Source: Saturnia japonica (taxonomy: Eukaryota > Arthropoda > Insecta > Lepidoptera > Saturniidae). Taken from it: a stretch of 64,000 nt of DNA. The notes under the pieces were generated by a model. It was not told the DNA's origin, made no database searches, and saw nothing but the letters and a program-made list of their open reading frames with translations. Made by a program: the position numbers and the translations under genes. Positions 21,756 through 32,970 of this stretch are shown here, one piece after another (position 1 is the stretch's first letter; every line of letters begins with the position of its first letter). Location of the stretch: NCBI GenBank assembly GCA_033032175.1, contig CM065318.1, forward strand, positions 1,302,001 to 1,366,000. The letters are read 5' to 3'.

Positions 21756-22715
21756 ATTAATAAGTTTTTTTTTTTTTGTTTTTAATAAACATAAATTTAC
21801 CTTTTAACGCATTCGAATTTTGTGATGTGACTAAGAGGATTGGAAACTGTTCTGCGCAAGTTATAACATTGTTACCAAGTTGGCAGGTTAGGTATTTCCT
21901 CAAAATACATTGCGCGTCCTATTTATTGATTTATGTACCGAGTTTGAGTTCTTGGCTCCGCTTCTGTATTTTAAATGAAATCTAGTATTTGATTATTTTG
22001 AAGTTTTGGGGAGATTGATTAATATTATAAACTTTATTTATTTAGATAGAATAACCGCGCGGTATTGATACTTTAATTATATTTGTCTTTTTTTTAAATC
22101 TTTTGAGGTTTAACGCTTGTCCACAAATTTATCTGATTTCAAGTGTTTGGGGACAGATTTCTATTTGAGGATTGCAGCTAATTAGAGGAGCAGTAGATGG
22201 AATCCTTGCCACCGTGCTATGGTTTTATTATGATGTTTTCCTTGTGGAAGTTCAAGTTCATTGCTTCATTGGATTCGAACGCACGTCAATCGACACACTG
22301 TCCGAAAACGATTCTAGTAACTAACACAATCAAGTATTATTCCATTGAAAAAATAATTTATAGGTACGCGCACAGACAGACATAAATTTATATTAGTGAA
22401 GATAAGAGATTGTTTGTCGTAGTTCGAAGCAGCGTTTAGTACGTGCCGGGAATCGTAAATAGGACCGGCGCTGCCGAGGCACGGTTAATTTTCAACTCGG
22501 TTAGTAGAACATTTCTTTTAAGCATTTATTACTGTTTGGTGAATCAGATCAAATGGATTAAATATATTATTATCAAGGGACCGAGTGAAGTTCTCTCTTT
22601 GTGTACATAAAACGGTGTATGCTTATCTGTGTGTTCGATTATTGTAATTTGAATGTATTTTTTAAATATATATTGTTATTTTATAGCATTACGGTACTAA
22701 TTTGCTTGATGAACA
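21756..22715. other. Unique DNA
   Basis: No gene supported. A more mixed-composition patch at 22425-22490 (AGTACGTGCCGGGAATCG, GGACCGGCGCTGCCGAGGCA) is not recognised. Frames at 21776 and 22197 show no domain. Confidence 0.35.
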
Positions 22716-22815
22716 GTGCTATATAAAAACAACGGCGACCACCGAGCGATCTCCAAAGGATCAGCAGTGGTCGCTGTCATGCCAGCCTGCAAGCTTCTTG
22801 ACAGTTGAATAAAAG
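22716..22815 (-). repeat. LINE-C 3' tail fragment
   Basis: Reverse complement reads GCAGGCTGGCATGACAGCGA, then GATCGCTCGGTGGTCGCCGT, which matches the LINE-C 3' end at 32103-32162 (GCAGGCCGGCAGGACAGC, TCTCGGTGGTCACCGTT). Confidence 0.6.
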
Positions 22816-23456
22816 TCACTGTAACTTGTATATAACCGTGTGTATTTTGGTCGCTATATGCAACCATGCAAAAGCAACAAAAATGCAATTTTTTTAAATA
22901 ATATTTTTAAAAGGAATCTATACTGTCGACGTTTGTACCCTTTGGGCTTGCCTTGCAAAAACTATTGGATAATTATTGATCTGGTATAAACTATAAGAAA
23001 TAGCGTAGAATTAGGTGTTTTTATATAGACCCGGAATCTGTTTCCGTAATTAACTAACTAAAACGTTGGCCTTGTATTATTGGTCAGAGTGAAATTAAGT
23101 TCTTTATTATCAAGGTTGCTTGTTACTAAGTAATTCGTAAGTAATTCGGCACTCAGGAACAATGTTAATTGTTTTCGACTTATTTACTGAGGTCTTTACT
23201 ATCCCACAGTTCAAGTGATAATATCTTCAAGTCGGTCATTGCTTGTTTATAATTGTAAATAATATAATCGAATATTATTGTGCCATTCCAGTTGACTGTT
23301 TGATCGAAACGAAAATGTATTAACAATTTGTAAACCTCTTTGTATTTGCCGAGACGGATACTATTGTGAATCAGCACTCGTGGTTCTGTAGTGCAAGGAA
23401 ATGAAGGTCAAACAACTCTTCAAAACTGTCGCAAAGGTACAGGCAACGCTTATAAT
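22816..23456. other. Unique DNA
   Basis: No gene seen. Short frames on the minus strand are unsupported. Confidence 0.35.
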
Positions 23457-24066
23457 TAAAAGCTGATTTATATGTAGCCAATCGCTAACGCAAGTCTCTC
23501 TGGCATGCCGCTGGCTCCGTATAAACACTTTACGGTTGGCAGCCACCATTGCACTGGCACGAAAAAATGTTTTCTCAAAAATGCAATGAAATATTGTCAT
23601 TATTTTCGAAAAAAGAACACGCGAATTATCGAATTTACGGACATACCAAGGATAATAAAAGAGATCCAATGAAAGAGTATTTAATAACCGCAGCACACCG
23701 TTTCATACAACATTGCTGGAAACGTTGTAATGTTTCATATTCAAGAACACTCCTATAATGGATTTGATTTTCTTTGTCCGTAAATTCGATACTTCGTCTG
23801 TTTTTTTTTTTTTTTTAAATAATGACAATATTTTCATGCATATTTGTAAAAAGCACTATATTATATGCCTCGGCGGAAATAGCAATTGCCTGTCTCGTAT
23901 TAGTAAAGTGCTCGCCTACGGCTCGGCCTTCAAACTCATACTCGACCTTCTATTGCCTATTTCATGGCCTTTGTAATAATGTACTATTACAAGCCAGTAT
24001 CTTCCCAGTGCTGGTATACCGACGAGACTGGCGCCAGCAAATGGATACGTATAAATCAGCTTTTAC
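23457..24066. repeat. Large imperfect inverted repeat
   Basis: Left arm 23457-23657 and right arm 23763-24066 are diverged reverse complements. AAAAGCTGATTTATATGTA at the left outer edge pairs with TACGTATAAATCAGCTTTTA at the right outer edge. Inner matches: ATATTGTCATTATTT pairs with AATAATGACAATATTTT, and ATCGAATTTACGGACA pairs with TGTCCGTAAATTCGAT. The right arm is about 100 bases longer (a stretch at about 23900-23995 has no partner). The spacer is about 105 bases. Overlapping short frames are arm translations, not genes. Confidence 0.65.
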
Positions 24067-24219
24067 GGCCATGTAAATAAGATTCCAAGTTAAAGTCTTC
24101 ACTCACTTATCACGCCGTGTGTCTATCTAGGCAACATTGCGTGTTAACGAATTGACAAGAAGTAGTCAGAGATTTTCATCAGTGGTGTCGCACCATCGAC
24201 ACATCATCTTTCCGTTGAC

Positions 24220-24960
24220 AACACAACATCAAAATATTATGTCAAAACACTACCACCGGTTCGGAAAACATCCCACTCATTGAAAAGAACCGACAAGAAA
24301 CTCGATAGGGTTTATCAACATCTTATTATCTTTTTTTAATTAGTTTTTACAGTATTTATTTATATACAGTTTATTTCGTAACCATAAAAGGTATTGAATC
24401 TGTCGCTTAATGTGATGGGATTCAACCAATAGCAGAGCGTTGTGAAGCGCTCATACGTTCCCGTCCAACCACAACGTCTTCGTGGCGCCGTTGTAAATGG
24501 CGTCAGTCAGAAAGTGTCGAGCTTCGCCGGCGCATGCAACTGCGTGCGACTCGAGGTGAATACGGAAAATACCTATCTCATCACACCACATCCAGGACGT
24601 TCCCATCGGCTGGACGAACGAGCGTACGTGGCTAAAGGTAAGAATTCCTGTCATAGGGGCGACAGATTCTTAAGCGCTAACAGCCTTCTAACTAAAATCC
24701 GGTGGCTGTTTCCCAATGTGCGTGGTGGTCCGCGCACACAGTTATTATCATTTTCAGTAGATTTATAGAGAGGGAATCACGTCCGGACATCACCATCATT
24801 CACGTAATCAGCAACCCTATAATAATACCCTTTCGACAATAAAATTTGCTTGATATGATTCTTGAAGTTATTATCCGGCAAATAGGTAATGTGCGTAGGT
24901 AGTTTATTAAAGAACCTAACACAATTTTATTTGTTTTACTAAGTCTAAAAGATGGAATAA
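24220..24960 (-). pseudogene. LINE-B 3' end, split by a GC-rich insert
   Basis: Minus strand from about 24895: VRFFNKLPTHITYLPDNNFK, then GYYYRVADYVNDGDVRT and a stop near 24780. The VRFxNKLPxxI...NxFKxxIKxxLxxKxYYxxxDYxxD pattern closes the reverse transcriptase frame of an insect LINE family (jockey/CR1-like). The 3' UTR continues at 24372-24220 (CGACAAGAAACTCGATAGGG on the plus strand is shared with 42150, 47520 and 62270). Frame and UTR are separated by a 370-base insert (24373-24742). No catalytic region. Confidence 0.7.
24373..24742. other. GC-rich insert of unknown class inside LINE-B
   Basis: In other LINE-B copies (45405-45425) ATATACAG runs straight into CTATTATCATTTTCAG. Here the two words are separated by about 370 bases; ACAGTT occurs at both edges (24367 and 24738), which may be a target duplication. 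The insert is far GC-richer than its surroundings and contains an open stretch on both strands (24442-24768 plus, 24451-24654 minus). GGCTAAAG|GTAAGAATTCC at about 24630-24648 looks like a good splice donor on the plus strand. No family recognised. It may be an unnamed transposon, an LTR-like piece or a captured exon. Confidence 0.45.
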
Positions 24961-24988
24961 CTATTTTGGCTAACTTATTAATTACTTA

Positions 24989-25518
24989 TCTATATATTAA
25001 TACGTGAAGCAAAATCCTTTTGTACCTTTTCAAGCATATTGCGAGTACGGAAGGCTGTGAGATTTAGCATGGTTAAAGTTTATATGGAGATGGAGAGCAG
25101 AAAGCTAAAATTTATCTATAATATCTGATACTAATATATTAAATAAAATAAATTAATACTGCAAATCCTAACACGGCCAGTGCCATTGAACTTAGACCTT
25201 TCAAAATATTGACATTGTCACTCAACGAAAATTGACAGCAAGTGATGTAGATAATACTCATTGTGTAGGTTCATGTATTGGGGCGGAGTTAATAAACAGG
25301 CAGGATTATACAGTAAACCGTTTATTCTTGTGAGCTCAACACAACTCACAATACAACACATGATACTTCGGAAGACATCGAAAAAAATACACGTACAAAA
25401 TAAATATAACTAATATTATATTGCCATCTCAACATCATGAATACTGCAAATGTCAAACAGAAAATAGTCTATGATCACAAAGTCGCTGATCGAATTTCAA
25501 CCTTAGGGCAATCGCTAG
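24989..25518 (+). mobile_element. Hel-2 Helitron-like element, complete, with nested solo LTR
   Basis: A|TCTATATATTAATACGTG at 24989 and CAATCGCTAG|T at 25515-25518: both Helitron ends with insertion between A and T. Without the nested element (25276-25439) its length is about 366 bases, as in the other copies. Non-coding. This is the best reference for Hel-2. Confidence 0.85.
25276..25434 (-). mobile_element. Solo LTR, copia-type, with 5-bp target duplication
   Basis: A 159-base insertion flanked by TCATG at 25271-25275 and 25435-25439. Uninterrupted Hel-2 copies (7490, 16220) have a single TCATG here, so the insertion and its duplication are directly visible. On the minus strand it starts TGTTGAGATGGC and ends CCCCAATA; TGTTG/CAATA ends are near-inverted, as in copia LTRs. 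AATAAA within GAATAAACGG is a candidate poly(A) signal. No internal retroelement sequence, so recombination between two LTRs is inferred. Confidence 0.8.
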
Positions 25519-26230
25519 TTATTATTAATTATTTGTTTAACTAATTTTGACTAACCGGTCATCCATTCACCATCAACATATGTACTGCTTGCGAACGAAT
25601 CGATGGAACTACATACAAATAAATCTCGGGTACCGGGTTGATAGGTGAGTCACGACTTTAAGTCAATCCGCTACCACTTGTGTTACGAGCCATCGCAATG
25701 ATTCTGAAACAGGGTTCTGTGTAGAAATCAAACAGTATTGTTGCGCGCGGCCTCCGTAACAAGGGAAACATTCCTTTGAGATCGGTTATAATTAGAATTC
25801 AACTTTTGTTCCACTGCTTATTTTTCTTTATACAGTTGGGAATGTTTGTTTACCTAATTAGGCCGACGGAAAATTTGAAAAGATTTATTTTAATTGCTTC
25901 ATTATTTTTTTACTATTTTACACAACAAATCTCACGACACGAGGACCGAAGGAACTCATGAATGGCTGCTAGATCAGTAATTAATCTGCAAGTATGTTGG
26001 TGCCAATAACTGAAAAAGCTGGATATAGGTACTTTGTTGATATACTATAGCGACATTTTGAATGTATTTTGTACTATCGCTTGACGTGCTTTTTATCTAA
26101 ATGGAATAATCTAAATCTAAACAGGTAGCTAAAATCATTTAGAAGCTTAAGTCCAGCAATGTACTGATAAAGACTGATGATAATGGACAGGCTAGCGTGT
26201 GACTATGAGGTCAATACACCTAAGCCTAAA
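25519..26230. other. Unique DNA
   Basis: No gene supported. Confidence 0.35.
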
Positions 26231-26231
26231 G

Positions 26232-26410
26232 AGGCTGATTCTTAAATGCTATTGTTTGAAATATGAAAATATGTTGCCAAGCATCTATATAGGCATGTTC
26301 CGGCAGCTGCACTTGAGAGCCATTCCTCCTACTAGGCTTAGCGTGCTCTCATCATAGGCCTAATCGTTACTTATCACCAGGTAAGATTGTGGCCAAACGC
26401 TAAACCTATT
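26232..26410. repeat. Rep-G dispersed repeat
   Basis: ATGTTGCCAAGCATCTATAT, ATGTTCCGGCAGCTGCACTT and AAGATTGTGGCCAAACGCTA match in order a shorter copy at 61585-61660. Class unknown. Confidence 0.5.
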
Positions 26411-27260
26411 AAAGAATAATAATCTACATTTACTTATAATAAAAGAACAATGAGTCAAAACCGGTACATTGAAGATATTTGAGAAAAAATAATACAGGTT
26501 GTTTAGAATGATGGACAGAAAAAATTTCGATAGTTTTTGAAATTTTGGTTTGCCTGTCTATCTGTCGGTATGTTTGAACGCCGACCATGCAAAACTACTG
26601 AACCGAATTTAATTTTTGGTATGATTGTAGTTTACACACTGAAGGTACATTATAATGCATTTTTACACATATGGATGTTGGTAAGATCTATAAATTGCGT
26701 TTAGGATATTTACATTTTTTTAAATGTGTGTATATAGTAATTTTGTAATAAATTTAAGTGAAACAAAGTGAAAATACACAAAAGTTAATCTAAATTATTT
26801 TATCTGTACATAATTTTCAAAAAAGCAATAGATCAATACGTGTTTTCATAGATGTCGCTGTACGGCTTGGTCCAAATTATCATGAATTTAATTTGATATT
26901 TATTGTCACACTTAAGGCTATTTGTAAGCATATTTAACGTTATTCCTAAATGTTTAAAATAATTAAAAATAACTATTCGATCTAAAATTTTCACTCTAGA
27001 TGTCGTTCTTTGGTGTTTGTGCTATCAAGATTTTTTATTAAATTACACTAAACCGAAAATAATGATTTATAAAAATAAAGTTATTAAATAAAATTAGCTT
27101 AACCTAAAGGATGATTAACATTTAAAAAGATATTAGTTGGGTATTCTCAAAGCTTATACCGGTAAAATATCGTAAAGTGAGATTGAGGTGAGGGGAGGTT
27201 TTCATTTAGACGCTATTTTTCAAACATTTTCTTCTATTGTTACATAGGTATAACCAGTCC
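26411..27260. other. Unique AT-rich DNA with a Helitron-like trace
   Basis: About 26550-26640 (TGTCTATCTGTCGGTATGTT, ACTACTGAACCGAATTTAAT) is worded like the 5' portion of lepidopteran Helitrons but has no clear end. Otherwise nothing. Confidence 0.35.
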
Positions 27261-27261
27261 G

Positions 27262-27400
27262 AGTTGCAGTTGTCTCTCTCGCGCGCTATTGACTCGTACA
27301 AACATAGCGTGACAGCATTAAATTTATGTTTAAACCGATTTCATGTCTTGCCAACCGCATTTCCTGTAAATAAAAACCTAAATAAATAAATACGATATAT
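27262..27400 (+). repeat. Rep-H dispersed repeat
   Basis: AGTTGCAGTTGTCTCTCTCG, CATAGCGTGACAGCATTAAA and GTCTTGCCAACCGCATTTCC recur in order at 49109-49215 and 54368-54500. Class unknown. Confidence 0.55.
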
Positions 27401-28094
27401 GCATCTTCGAACCTTACCCTACTTATATTCATAGAGGAAAATACCGAAAAGGAAATAAAAAATAAATCATTCCGAAAATACATAAGAAAGGCCGCACGGA
27501 GAGACCCTCTCGCCTGTCCACGACAAACTATCCAATTGCTAAACGGTCCTGACATATACAATATCAGATTCTGAACGATAATTAAATAATACAGAAGAAC
27601 GCGGGACGGATGCGAATGTCAGATTACGGTTCCAGAGGGTTTTAGTTTCAGTTTAGCCGAATCATAGAATATTGTTATAGTGGTCTGTATGAATACGTTG
27701 AGGTGGGTAGTTTTTTAATTTGCGTGTGGTCAGATACCACTTTCAAGTTATTTTTCTATAGAAGCTTTTGAAAGTCAGTATCACTAGGCTTAGTGTATCA
27801 CAGTCTTTTTTCTTGTCTTCGAAATGGGTTCCAATCTAAGAATTCAATATTAATATGATTTTTAAACATAAATTAAATAAAACTGAAGCCTTCTAGACGC
27901 AGATATAGCTTATATTCTTATAGATACAAAAAAAAAACGGTGGTCGAACAGGAAAAAAAAAGAAAATATGTATAAATAAAAAAAAACAACAATGAAAACT
28001 AATAAAATCTTCGACTACATCTTCTTTGGAAACAATCTTCGTTTTCTCCCCTCCCCATTCTTCAGAACGTCTCCCTAGCAATATCCTATATAAA
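27401..28094. other. Unique DNA
   Basis: No gene supported. Poly(A)/T-rich stretches at 27928-27990. Confidence 0.35.
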
Positions 28095-28735
28095 TATCCT
28101 GGGTGTGGGTATTCGCAGTGACCTCAACTCCAGGGAATAAATACATAGGGAATGTCATCTTATCTCGGAGACTCGGAATCCCGTACCTACAGGGTGCGAC
28201 GTTGTCTCATGCCCGGTCAACTGTATCTTATTTACAATCCAAAAGTGCTGCCGTGTATGGAATACTGTTCGCATCTTTGCGATAGATCCGCAAAATACCT
28301 CCCCGATGCTCCGGTCAGGTTGCAGAGATGGGCTGCCCACATTGTTAATGATACAGACGTAACCATATACATTGAGCTGCTTCAGTTGCCCAGGAACATA
28401 GCCTCACTGAGCGTGTTATATCGTCTATATCATGGTGAGTGTTCTGAAGAGCTGTTAAATCTAATTCCTTCCTCTCCTTTCCACAACAGAACCAACCGCG
28501 CTGGGCCTCGGAGTTATAGTTTTACGGCAACTTCCATCTCTGCACAAACTAAACAGTTTCCTATGTCTTATCTTTGTGGTACCGTGAAACTATGGGGACC
28601 ATCTCTCGGCCAGTGTGTTCCCTCCTTCTTGCTACATCGAGTCCTTCAAGCGTAACATGAAGAGATGTCGATGCAGGCCAGGATGACAGCGGTGACCACC
28701 AATGGATCTAGATCTCTTGTACTGTGCTTACCTTC
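28095..28735 (+). pseudogene. LINE-C remnant, jockey-like RT C-terminal region
   Basis: Frames give VRRCLMPGQLYLIYNPKVLP then MEYCSHLCDRSAKYLPDAPV, LQRWAAHIVNDTDVTIYIEL, LYRLYHGECSEELLNLIPSS and, near the end, SFKRNM. This is the typical order of the C-terminal half of jockey-type reverse transcriptases (QVRPHMEYCSHLW, QRRAARIVND, HGECSEELFNLIP, FKxxVxRH). The stretch 28152-28655 is open; a frameshift at about 28150 cuts off LGVxIxSD-like residues and a second one near 28600 detaches the last block. 3' tail at 28660-28735 (GCAGGCCAGGATGACAGCGG). Catalytic YADD region absent. Best LINE-C copy in the window. Confidence 0.8.
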
Positions 28736-28944
28736 AGGACAGTAACGTTCATAAGCAGAGCTACAAAAAAAATAAAATAAAAAACTTTGTTTCAAGATTC
28801 AACTGTCATTGATTAAAAATTCAGATGCAAATTCATTTTTTACCTAAGACTATAAATTGAGTTTCAAATAACAAAAGCACAGTGTCGTAACTACGAGTAT
28901 CACGTCATAAATAATAAATATTTTTTAAGTGATTATTTCAATTT

Positions 28945-29170
28945 GCTGCGTGGAGCAGTGGTAGTAAACGCTACTATTGAGCCAAGAGGTCGCGGGTTCG
29001 ATCCCCGCCCATGACTGACTTTGTGTGATGAGCATAAATGTTAGTTGTATGTGTCTGGGTGATAATACCTATATATGTAATGTATATTCGCTGTTTAGCT
29101 GCATTACAAGCTTTGCTTAGTTTGGAATTAAATGGCAGTGTGTGAAATTGTGTAAAAAAATATTTAATAA
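28945..29170 (+). repeat. SINE-2, tRNA-derived
   Basis: TGCGTGGAGCAGTGGTAGTA (A box region, 28946-28965) and CGGGTTCGATCCCCGCCC (B box, 28993-29010) head a body identical in order to the minus copy at 20212-20432, ending TGTGAAATTGTGTAAAAAAA. Length about 225 bases. Not a tRNA gene: the anticodon arm is wrong and no 3' acceptor stem pairs. Confidence 0.8.
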
Positions 29171-30150
29171 ACTGTTTCGAATCATAAACATGAATAAGAT
29201 TAATTAACAAATTAATCAAAAATTAAATTAAATTATTAACTGTAAAGAAGTTGATATTTATAGATAAATAATTAACTAAGAGAAGGAGTTTTTAGCGAGA
29301 TCTTGAAGTGACATGTTGTGGTTTTTATTTCTAATTTATTAACTTAGGTTTTTTGACCTTATGTAATATTAGTGGCATTTTGCGTGATATAGTTTGGCTA
29401 TTGTGCATATTATGTGAAGTAAATTATAAATATAAAGTACTAGTATGAATTCTGAGATGTCACGAAAACTCCCTAGATAGTTCTGGCCAGAACACCCCAC
29501 TTTGTATAAATATTAGAAAACTTCACGAAGGCTTTAAAATTGACACTGGCATATGCTTTATGAACTAAGAGAAATTTATGCGTAAAAATAATATTGTCTT
29601 GAAAAAGAAATTTAATGATTTGCCATACCCGATTAACTGTACATATATATCAAAATAATTAGCATATATGCACAATGTACATACATGACTGTAAATAGAA
29701 TAAATAATTTGGAACAAGCATTCCTTAAATCACGATAACAATGTGACGATTTCTAGCTGAATGTTATTATTTTTATATTTTTCTTTCAAAAACAATAATA
29801 ATTAATAAGGAAAACATGATACACTCGAAATTCCTTTTCTCAACGTATCGCTTTATGTAAGAAATAAGAAAACAGGCGCTTTATATTTTTCCTTCCTTCT
29901 TTCTGTTCCCTATATATTTTATTTTTATGGACGTACGTATAAATTGTATCTGTTATGGCGAATATACTGACAAAAATTCGTGAAATTCGTTCACGTTTTT
30001 AATAATTATAAATAATGTATACAGACACATGAATTACACAATTTTTCTGCATAGAAATATTGTCTCTGTTGTTGAATTTTTGGCTGAAACTTAAGGACAG
30101 ATGTATTACTTTTTTTTTATTCCAATTTTTGTGTCATTTTGTTATATTTT
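29171..30150. other. AT-rich unique DNA
   Basis: Nothing recognised. Confidence 0.35.
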
Positions 30151-30380
30151 TTATTTAGTGGATGCACAGAAAGGGAGTCACTTCCAGACATCACTATCAT
30201 TCACATAATGATCCGCCCTATAATAACCTTTTGACAGTAAAGCCCGATTGACATGGTTTTTGAATTTATTGTCTGGTACATCAGTGATGTACTGAAAGAT
30301 TTTATTATAGAACTTAACACTATTACCTAAAAACTTATGTTAGTCTTACTAAGTCTAAAAACAGTACCTACGATTGAATT
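30151..30380 (-). pseudogene. LINE-B 3' end fragment
   Basis: Plus strand GAAAGGGAGTCACTTCCAGA, CACTATCATTCACATAATGA, CAGTAAAGCCCGATTGACAT and TTATTATAGAACTTAACACT match 24767-24925 in order; the minus strand encodes remnants of the FxNKxP...DNKF...DYV end of the RT frame. Broken by indels. Confidence 0.65.
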
Positions 30381-31325
30381 TATGTTTATTTCTGTAGTAT
30401 TAGCATTGTGCCGATCTTTGACAAAATAAAATAAAACCTAACGCCCGAACATAATTTCTATGGAGGTATTCGTGACTTAACCCAAAATCGCTATGACGTA
30501 GGCCTGACGTACTAACCCTTGGCTTTAATGTTGTGATTAAGCGAAAACAGGGACATTTGAAACCAATAAACGACTTTGCGTAGAGTAATTTTAAAGTGCA
30601 TTTTAAATTGAATGTTTGTATGTACGGAGGGAATCGTAAATTTCGTTCAGATTAGTTAAATATTGTACAGTTAATTGTTCATGCTAAACGCAAATTGGAC
30701 ATTACGATACTAGAATCAACGATCCGTTATAAATTTGTTTCTCTATGTTGATAAATATTTTGTTCTTTATTCTTTTTTCAAATTTAATGACAGACACGTT
30801 TTAACGGATAATGATAACGAATATGATATTATTTTTTGTCTGTTTGTTTGTATGTCCAATTTTTTATCAAAGATAACTTGACCGATTTTTTTTTGAAATT
30901 TTGTACGCAGGAAGCTTCTACCTTGTGGAAAGAACTGGGACAAAAAGCTTTTAATAACAATACATATACAATATTTAATGTTAAGATTATCGTCGAATAA
31001 AATCCTAAGATCTTCTTGAAATGTCTCTTCATTGTGAATTGTGGTGACTAAGTTTCATAGTTCAAATTAAGATTCTAAAATGTAAATTACCTATGAAGCC
31101 TTACAATTCAGCAATTAGGCTTAGAAGTACAAAGCAACAAACATTTAGTTGAGCTTTATCACTGCGAACAACGTTATACGGGACCCTTTGTGCTCCGTAA
31201 TTATTCACTCTTAAATCTTCACCTCTGTAATATAATATTATTTTGAGAAATAGGATAATTTTTCAAACTATTGTGTTTATACGTACTATTACTATTTAAA
31301 CAAATATTTGCTAGTTAAAATCTAA
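30381..31325. other. AT-rich unique DNA
   Basis: No gene. TTTTTTATCAAAGATAACTT with GACCGATTTTTTTTTGAAAT (30856-30900) resembles part of Helitron 5' regions but is not assignable. Confidence 0.35.
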
Positions 31326-31951
31326 TCTATACTAATGTAATATAACGGAAAAGTTTTTTGTTTCTTTGTTTAAACACACTAATCTCTGGAACTACCAATC
31401 GGATTCGAAAATTATTTTTTTATAATATAGCCAGGCTCACGAGGAATAGTATAGGCTATTTAAGATTAGGCTACAACTCTCAGATATCCTTGAAATATTG
31501 ATTTTTGTTACGGAAGTCGAGGCCCTCCCAAACTGTTAACCACCATGTGCGCTGGCGTAATCGTTAATGATACGGAAATACAATGTTCTATAATAATATT
31601 GGTCCTTAGTATATCTAATAAAAAGTCAGAGATAGTATATAACTATCACTTATACATAAGCCAGAATAAGGTATTTTATGACAACGATTTATTGAAAATT
31701 AAAAAGGGATTTATAAGCGTTATTTTTATATATGGCATATTACCTTACAAACAAAAGTTACTTCATCATAAAGACAATTTTATGAAGTTAAATATTGCTC
31801 CTTAGAGTAGGTATGCTATTTGGAAACATAGTTTAGGAGATAATGAAAATTAAATTAATTTGTACTTGCTGGAAGAATAATTATGGGTGCGTTGGCGGCG
31901 CGGTGTTTGTCGGATAATATTAACACAGGTGAAACCGTGGAGCATAGCTAA
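31326..31951 (+). mobile_element. Hel-3 Helitron-like element, both ends present
   Basis: A|TCTATACTAATGTAATATAA at 31326 and GAGCATAGCTAA|T at 31948-31951 (CTRR terminus). Interior words shared with 8395-8975 and 10608-11191. 626 bases, non-coding, with the GC-rich 3' section GGGTGCGTTGGCGGCGCGGT shortly before the end. The 86-codon frame inside is not a gene. Confidence 0.8.
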
Positions 31952-31959
31952 TCTAATTT

Positions 31960-32190
31960 AATCTTTCCTCTTCTTGTCACAACAGGAGCCACAACTTTTC
32001 GGTAACCTCCATCTCTAAAAAGATCTCTCCATCTCCCGTCTAATGTGTTCCCTCTTTCTAACGACATCGGGTCCTTCAAGCGTAACATGAAGATATATTT
32101 ATGCAGGCCGGCAGGACAGCAGCGACCGCAGATGGATTTCAATCTCTCGGTGGTCACCGTTCTATTCGGTTTGTTTTTTGCTTATCATCA
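31960..32190 (+). repeat. LINE-C 3' end fragment
   Basis: CACAACAGGAGCCACAACTT, TGTTCCCTCTTTCTAACGAC, TCCTTCAAGCGTAACATGAA and GCAGGCCGGCAGGACAGC match 28485-28690 in order. A segment in the middle is deleted. It follows Hel-3 after eight bases. Confidence 0.65.
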
Positions 32191-32232
32191 GCATGAGTAC
32201 CGTCAATTTGTCGAGCTACTATATTACCGTAA

Positions 32233-32330
32233 CCTTACCGCAGGAACAAAACACAAGGTTATTTACAGAATTTCACCAGTCGGACTGCCCCAAGTAAAGA
32301 GACACCTTTAAAGAAATTTCTCTGTTGTCT
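32233..32330 (+). repeat. Rep-F fragment
   Basis: CAGGAACAAAACACAAGGTT, CACCAGTCGGACTGCCCCAA and GTAAAGAGACACCTTTAAAG resemble 10225-10335. Confidence 0.5.
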
Positions 32331-32336
32331 ATTTTT

Positions 32337-32543
32337 TAACTGACTTCAAAAAAGACGAAGGTATCTCAATTCGAATGTATTTTTTTTAATAGATGTTCAC
32401 ACATAACTTCTTCGTTTATGAACTGATTTGGATAATTCTTTTTTTTTGCTCGATAGAGGATACCTCATGAGTGGTCCTATTTTAAGTTAATTGGTTAACT
32501 TTTGGTAAAATCATGTAAGTCGGTTTTCTTTTCTGTTAAAAGT
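32337..32543 (+). mobile_element. Rep-E MITE-like element
   Basis: TTAACTGACTTCAAAAAAGA at the start and AGTCGGTTTTCTTTTCTGTT at the end; the two GACTTC/AAGTCGG words are inverted. Middle: AACTTCTTCGTTTATGAACT. Non-coding, about 207 bases. Confidence 0.65.
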
Positions 32544-32970
32544 TTATGTTAAATATATTATACCTGATTCTGGCAGTTCCGTTTACTAAGCCTTGGAAGT
32601 TATTTTAATTAGGTTTAGATTATTGTTAATCGATATATATAATAAGTATATTTATTTGTGAATGTTATCGACATAAGGAATCGAGGAAAGGTAAACATGG
32701 GACATTAAACCACAAAGAGCGAAATAACATAGCGTACTACAACTATTATCCCCCGGATTTTATGTATCGTGAATTCGGAACTATTTTACACCGTAATGTA
32801 ATTTATATACTTACTGTATTTATTAATAATACTATAAACTTGCATACATAGTTATTTTGTTTGCAATTTCTAATTTCTAATCTCATTGTTTAAATTATTT
32901 TTGCTTTTGTTAGCCTATTTACTGTAGAAAGTTATAAGCTGTATACGAGAAACATAGCCTCGTTTGTGTT
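32544..32970. other. AT-rich unique DNA
   Basis: Nothing recognised. Confidence 0.35.

Noticed and set aside
28946..29010. tRNA-like head as a tRNA gene
   Set aside because: The same body follows at 20212-20432 in the opposite orientation; a SINE with an internal promoter explains it.
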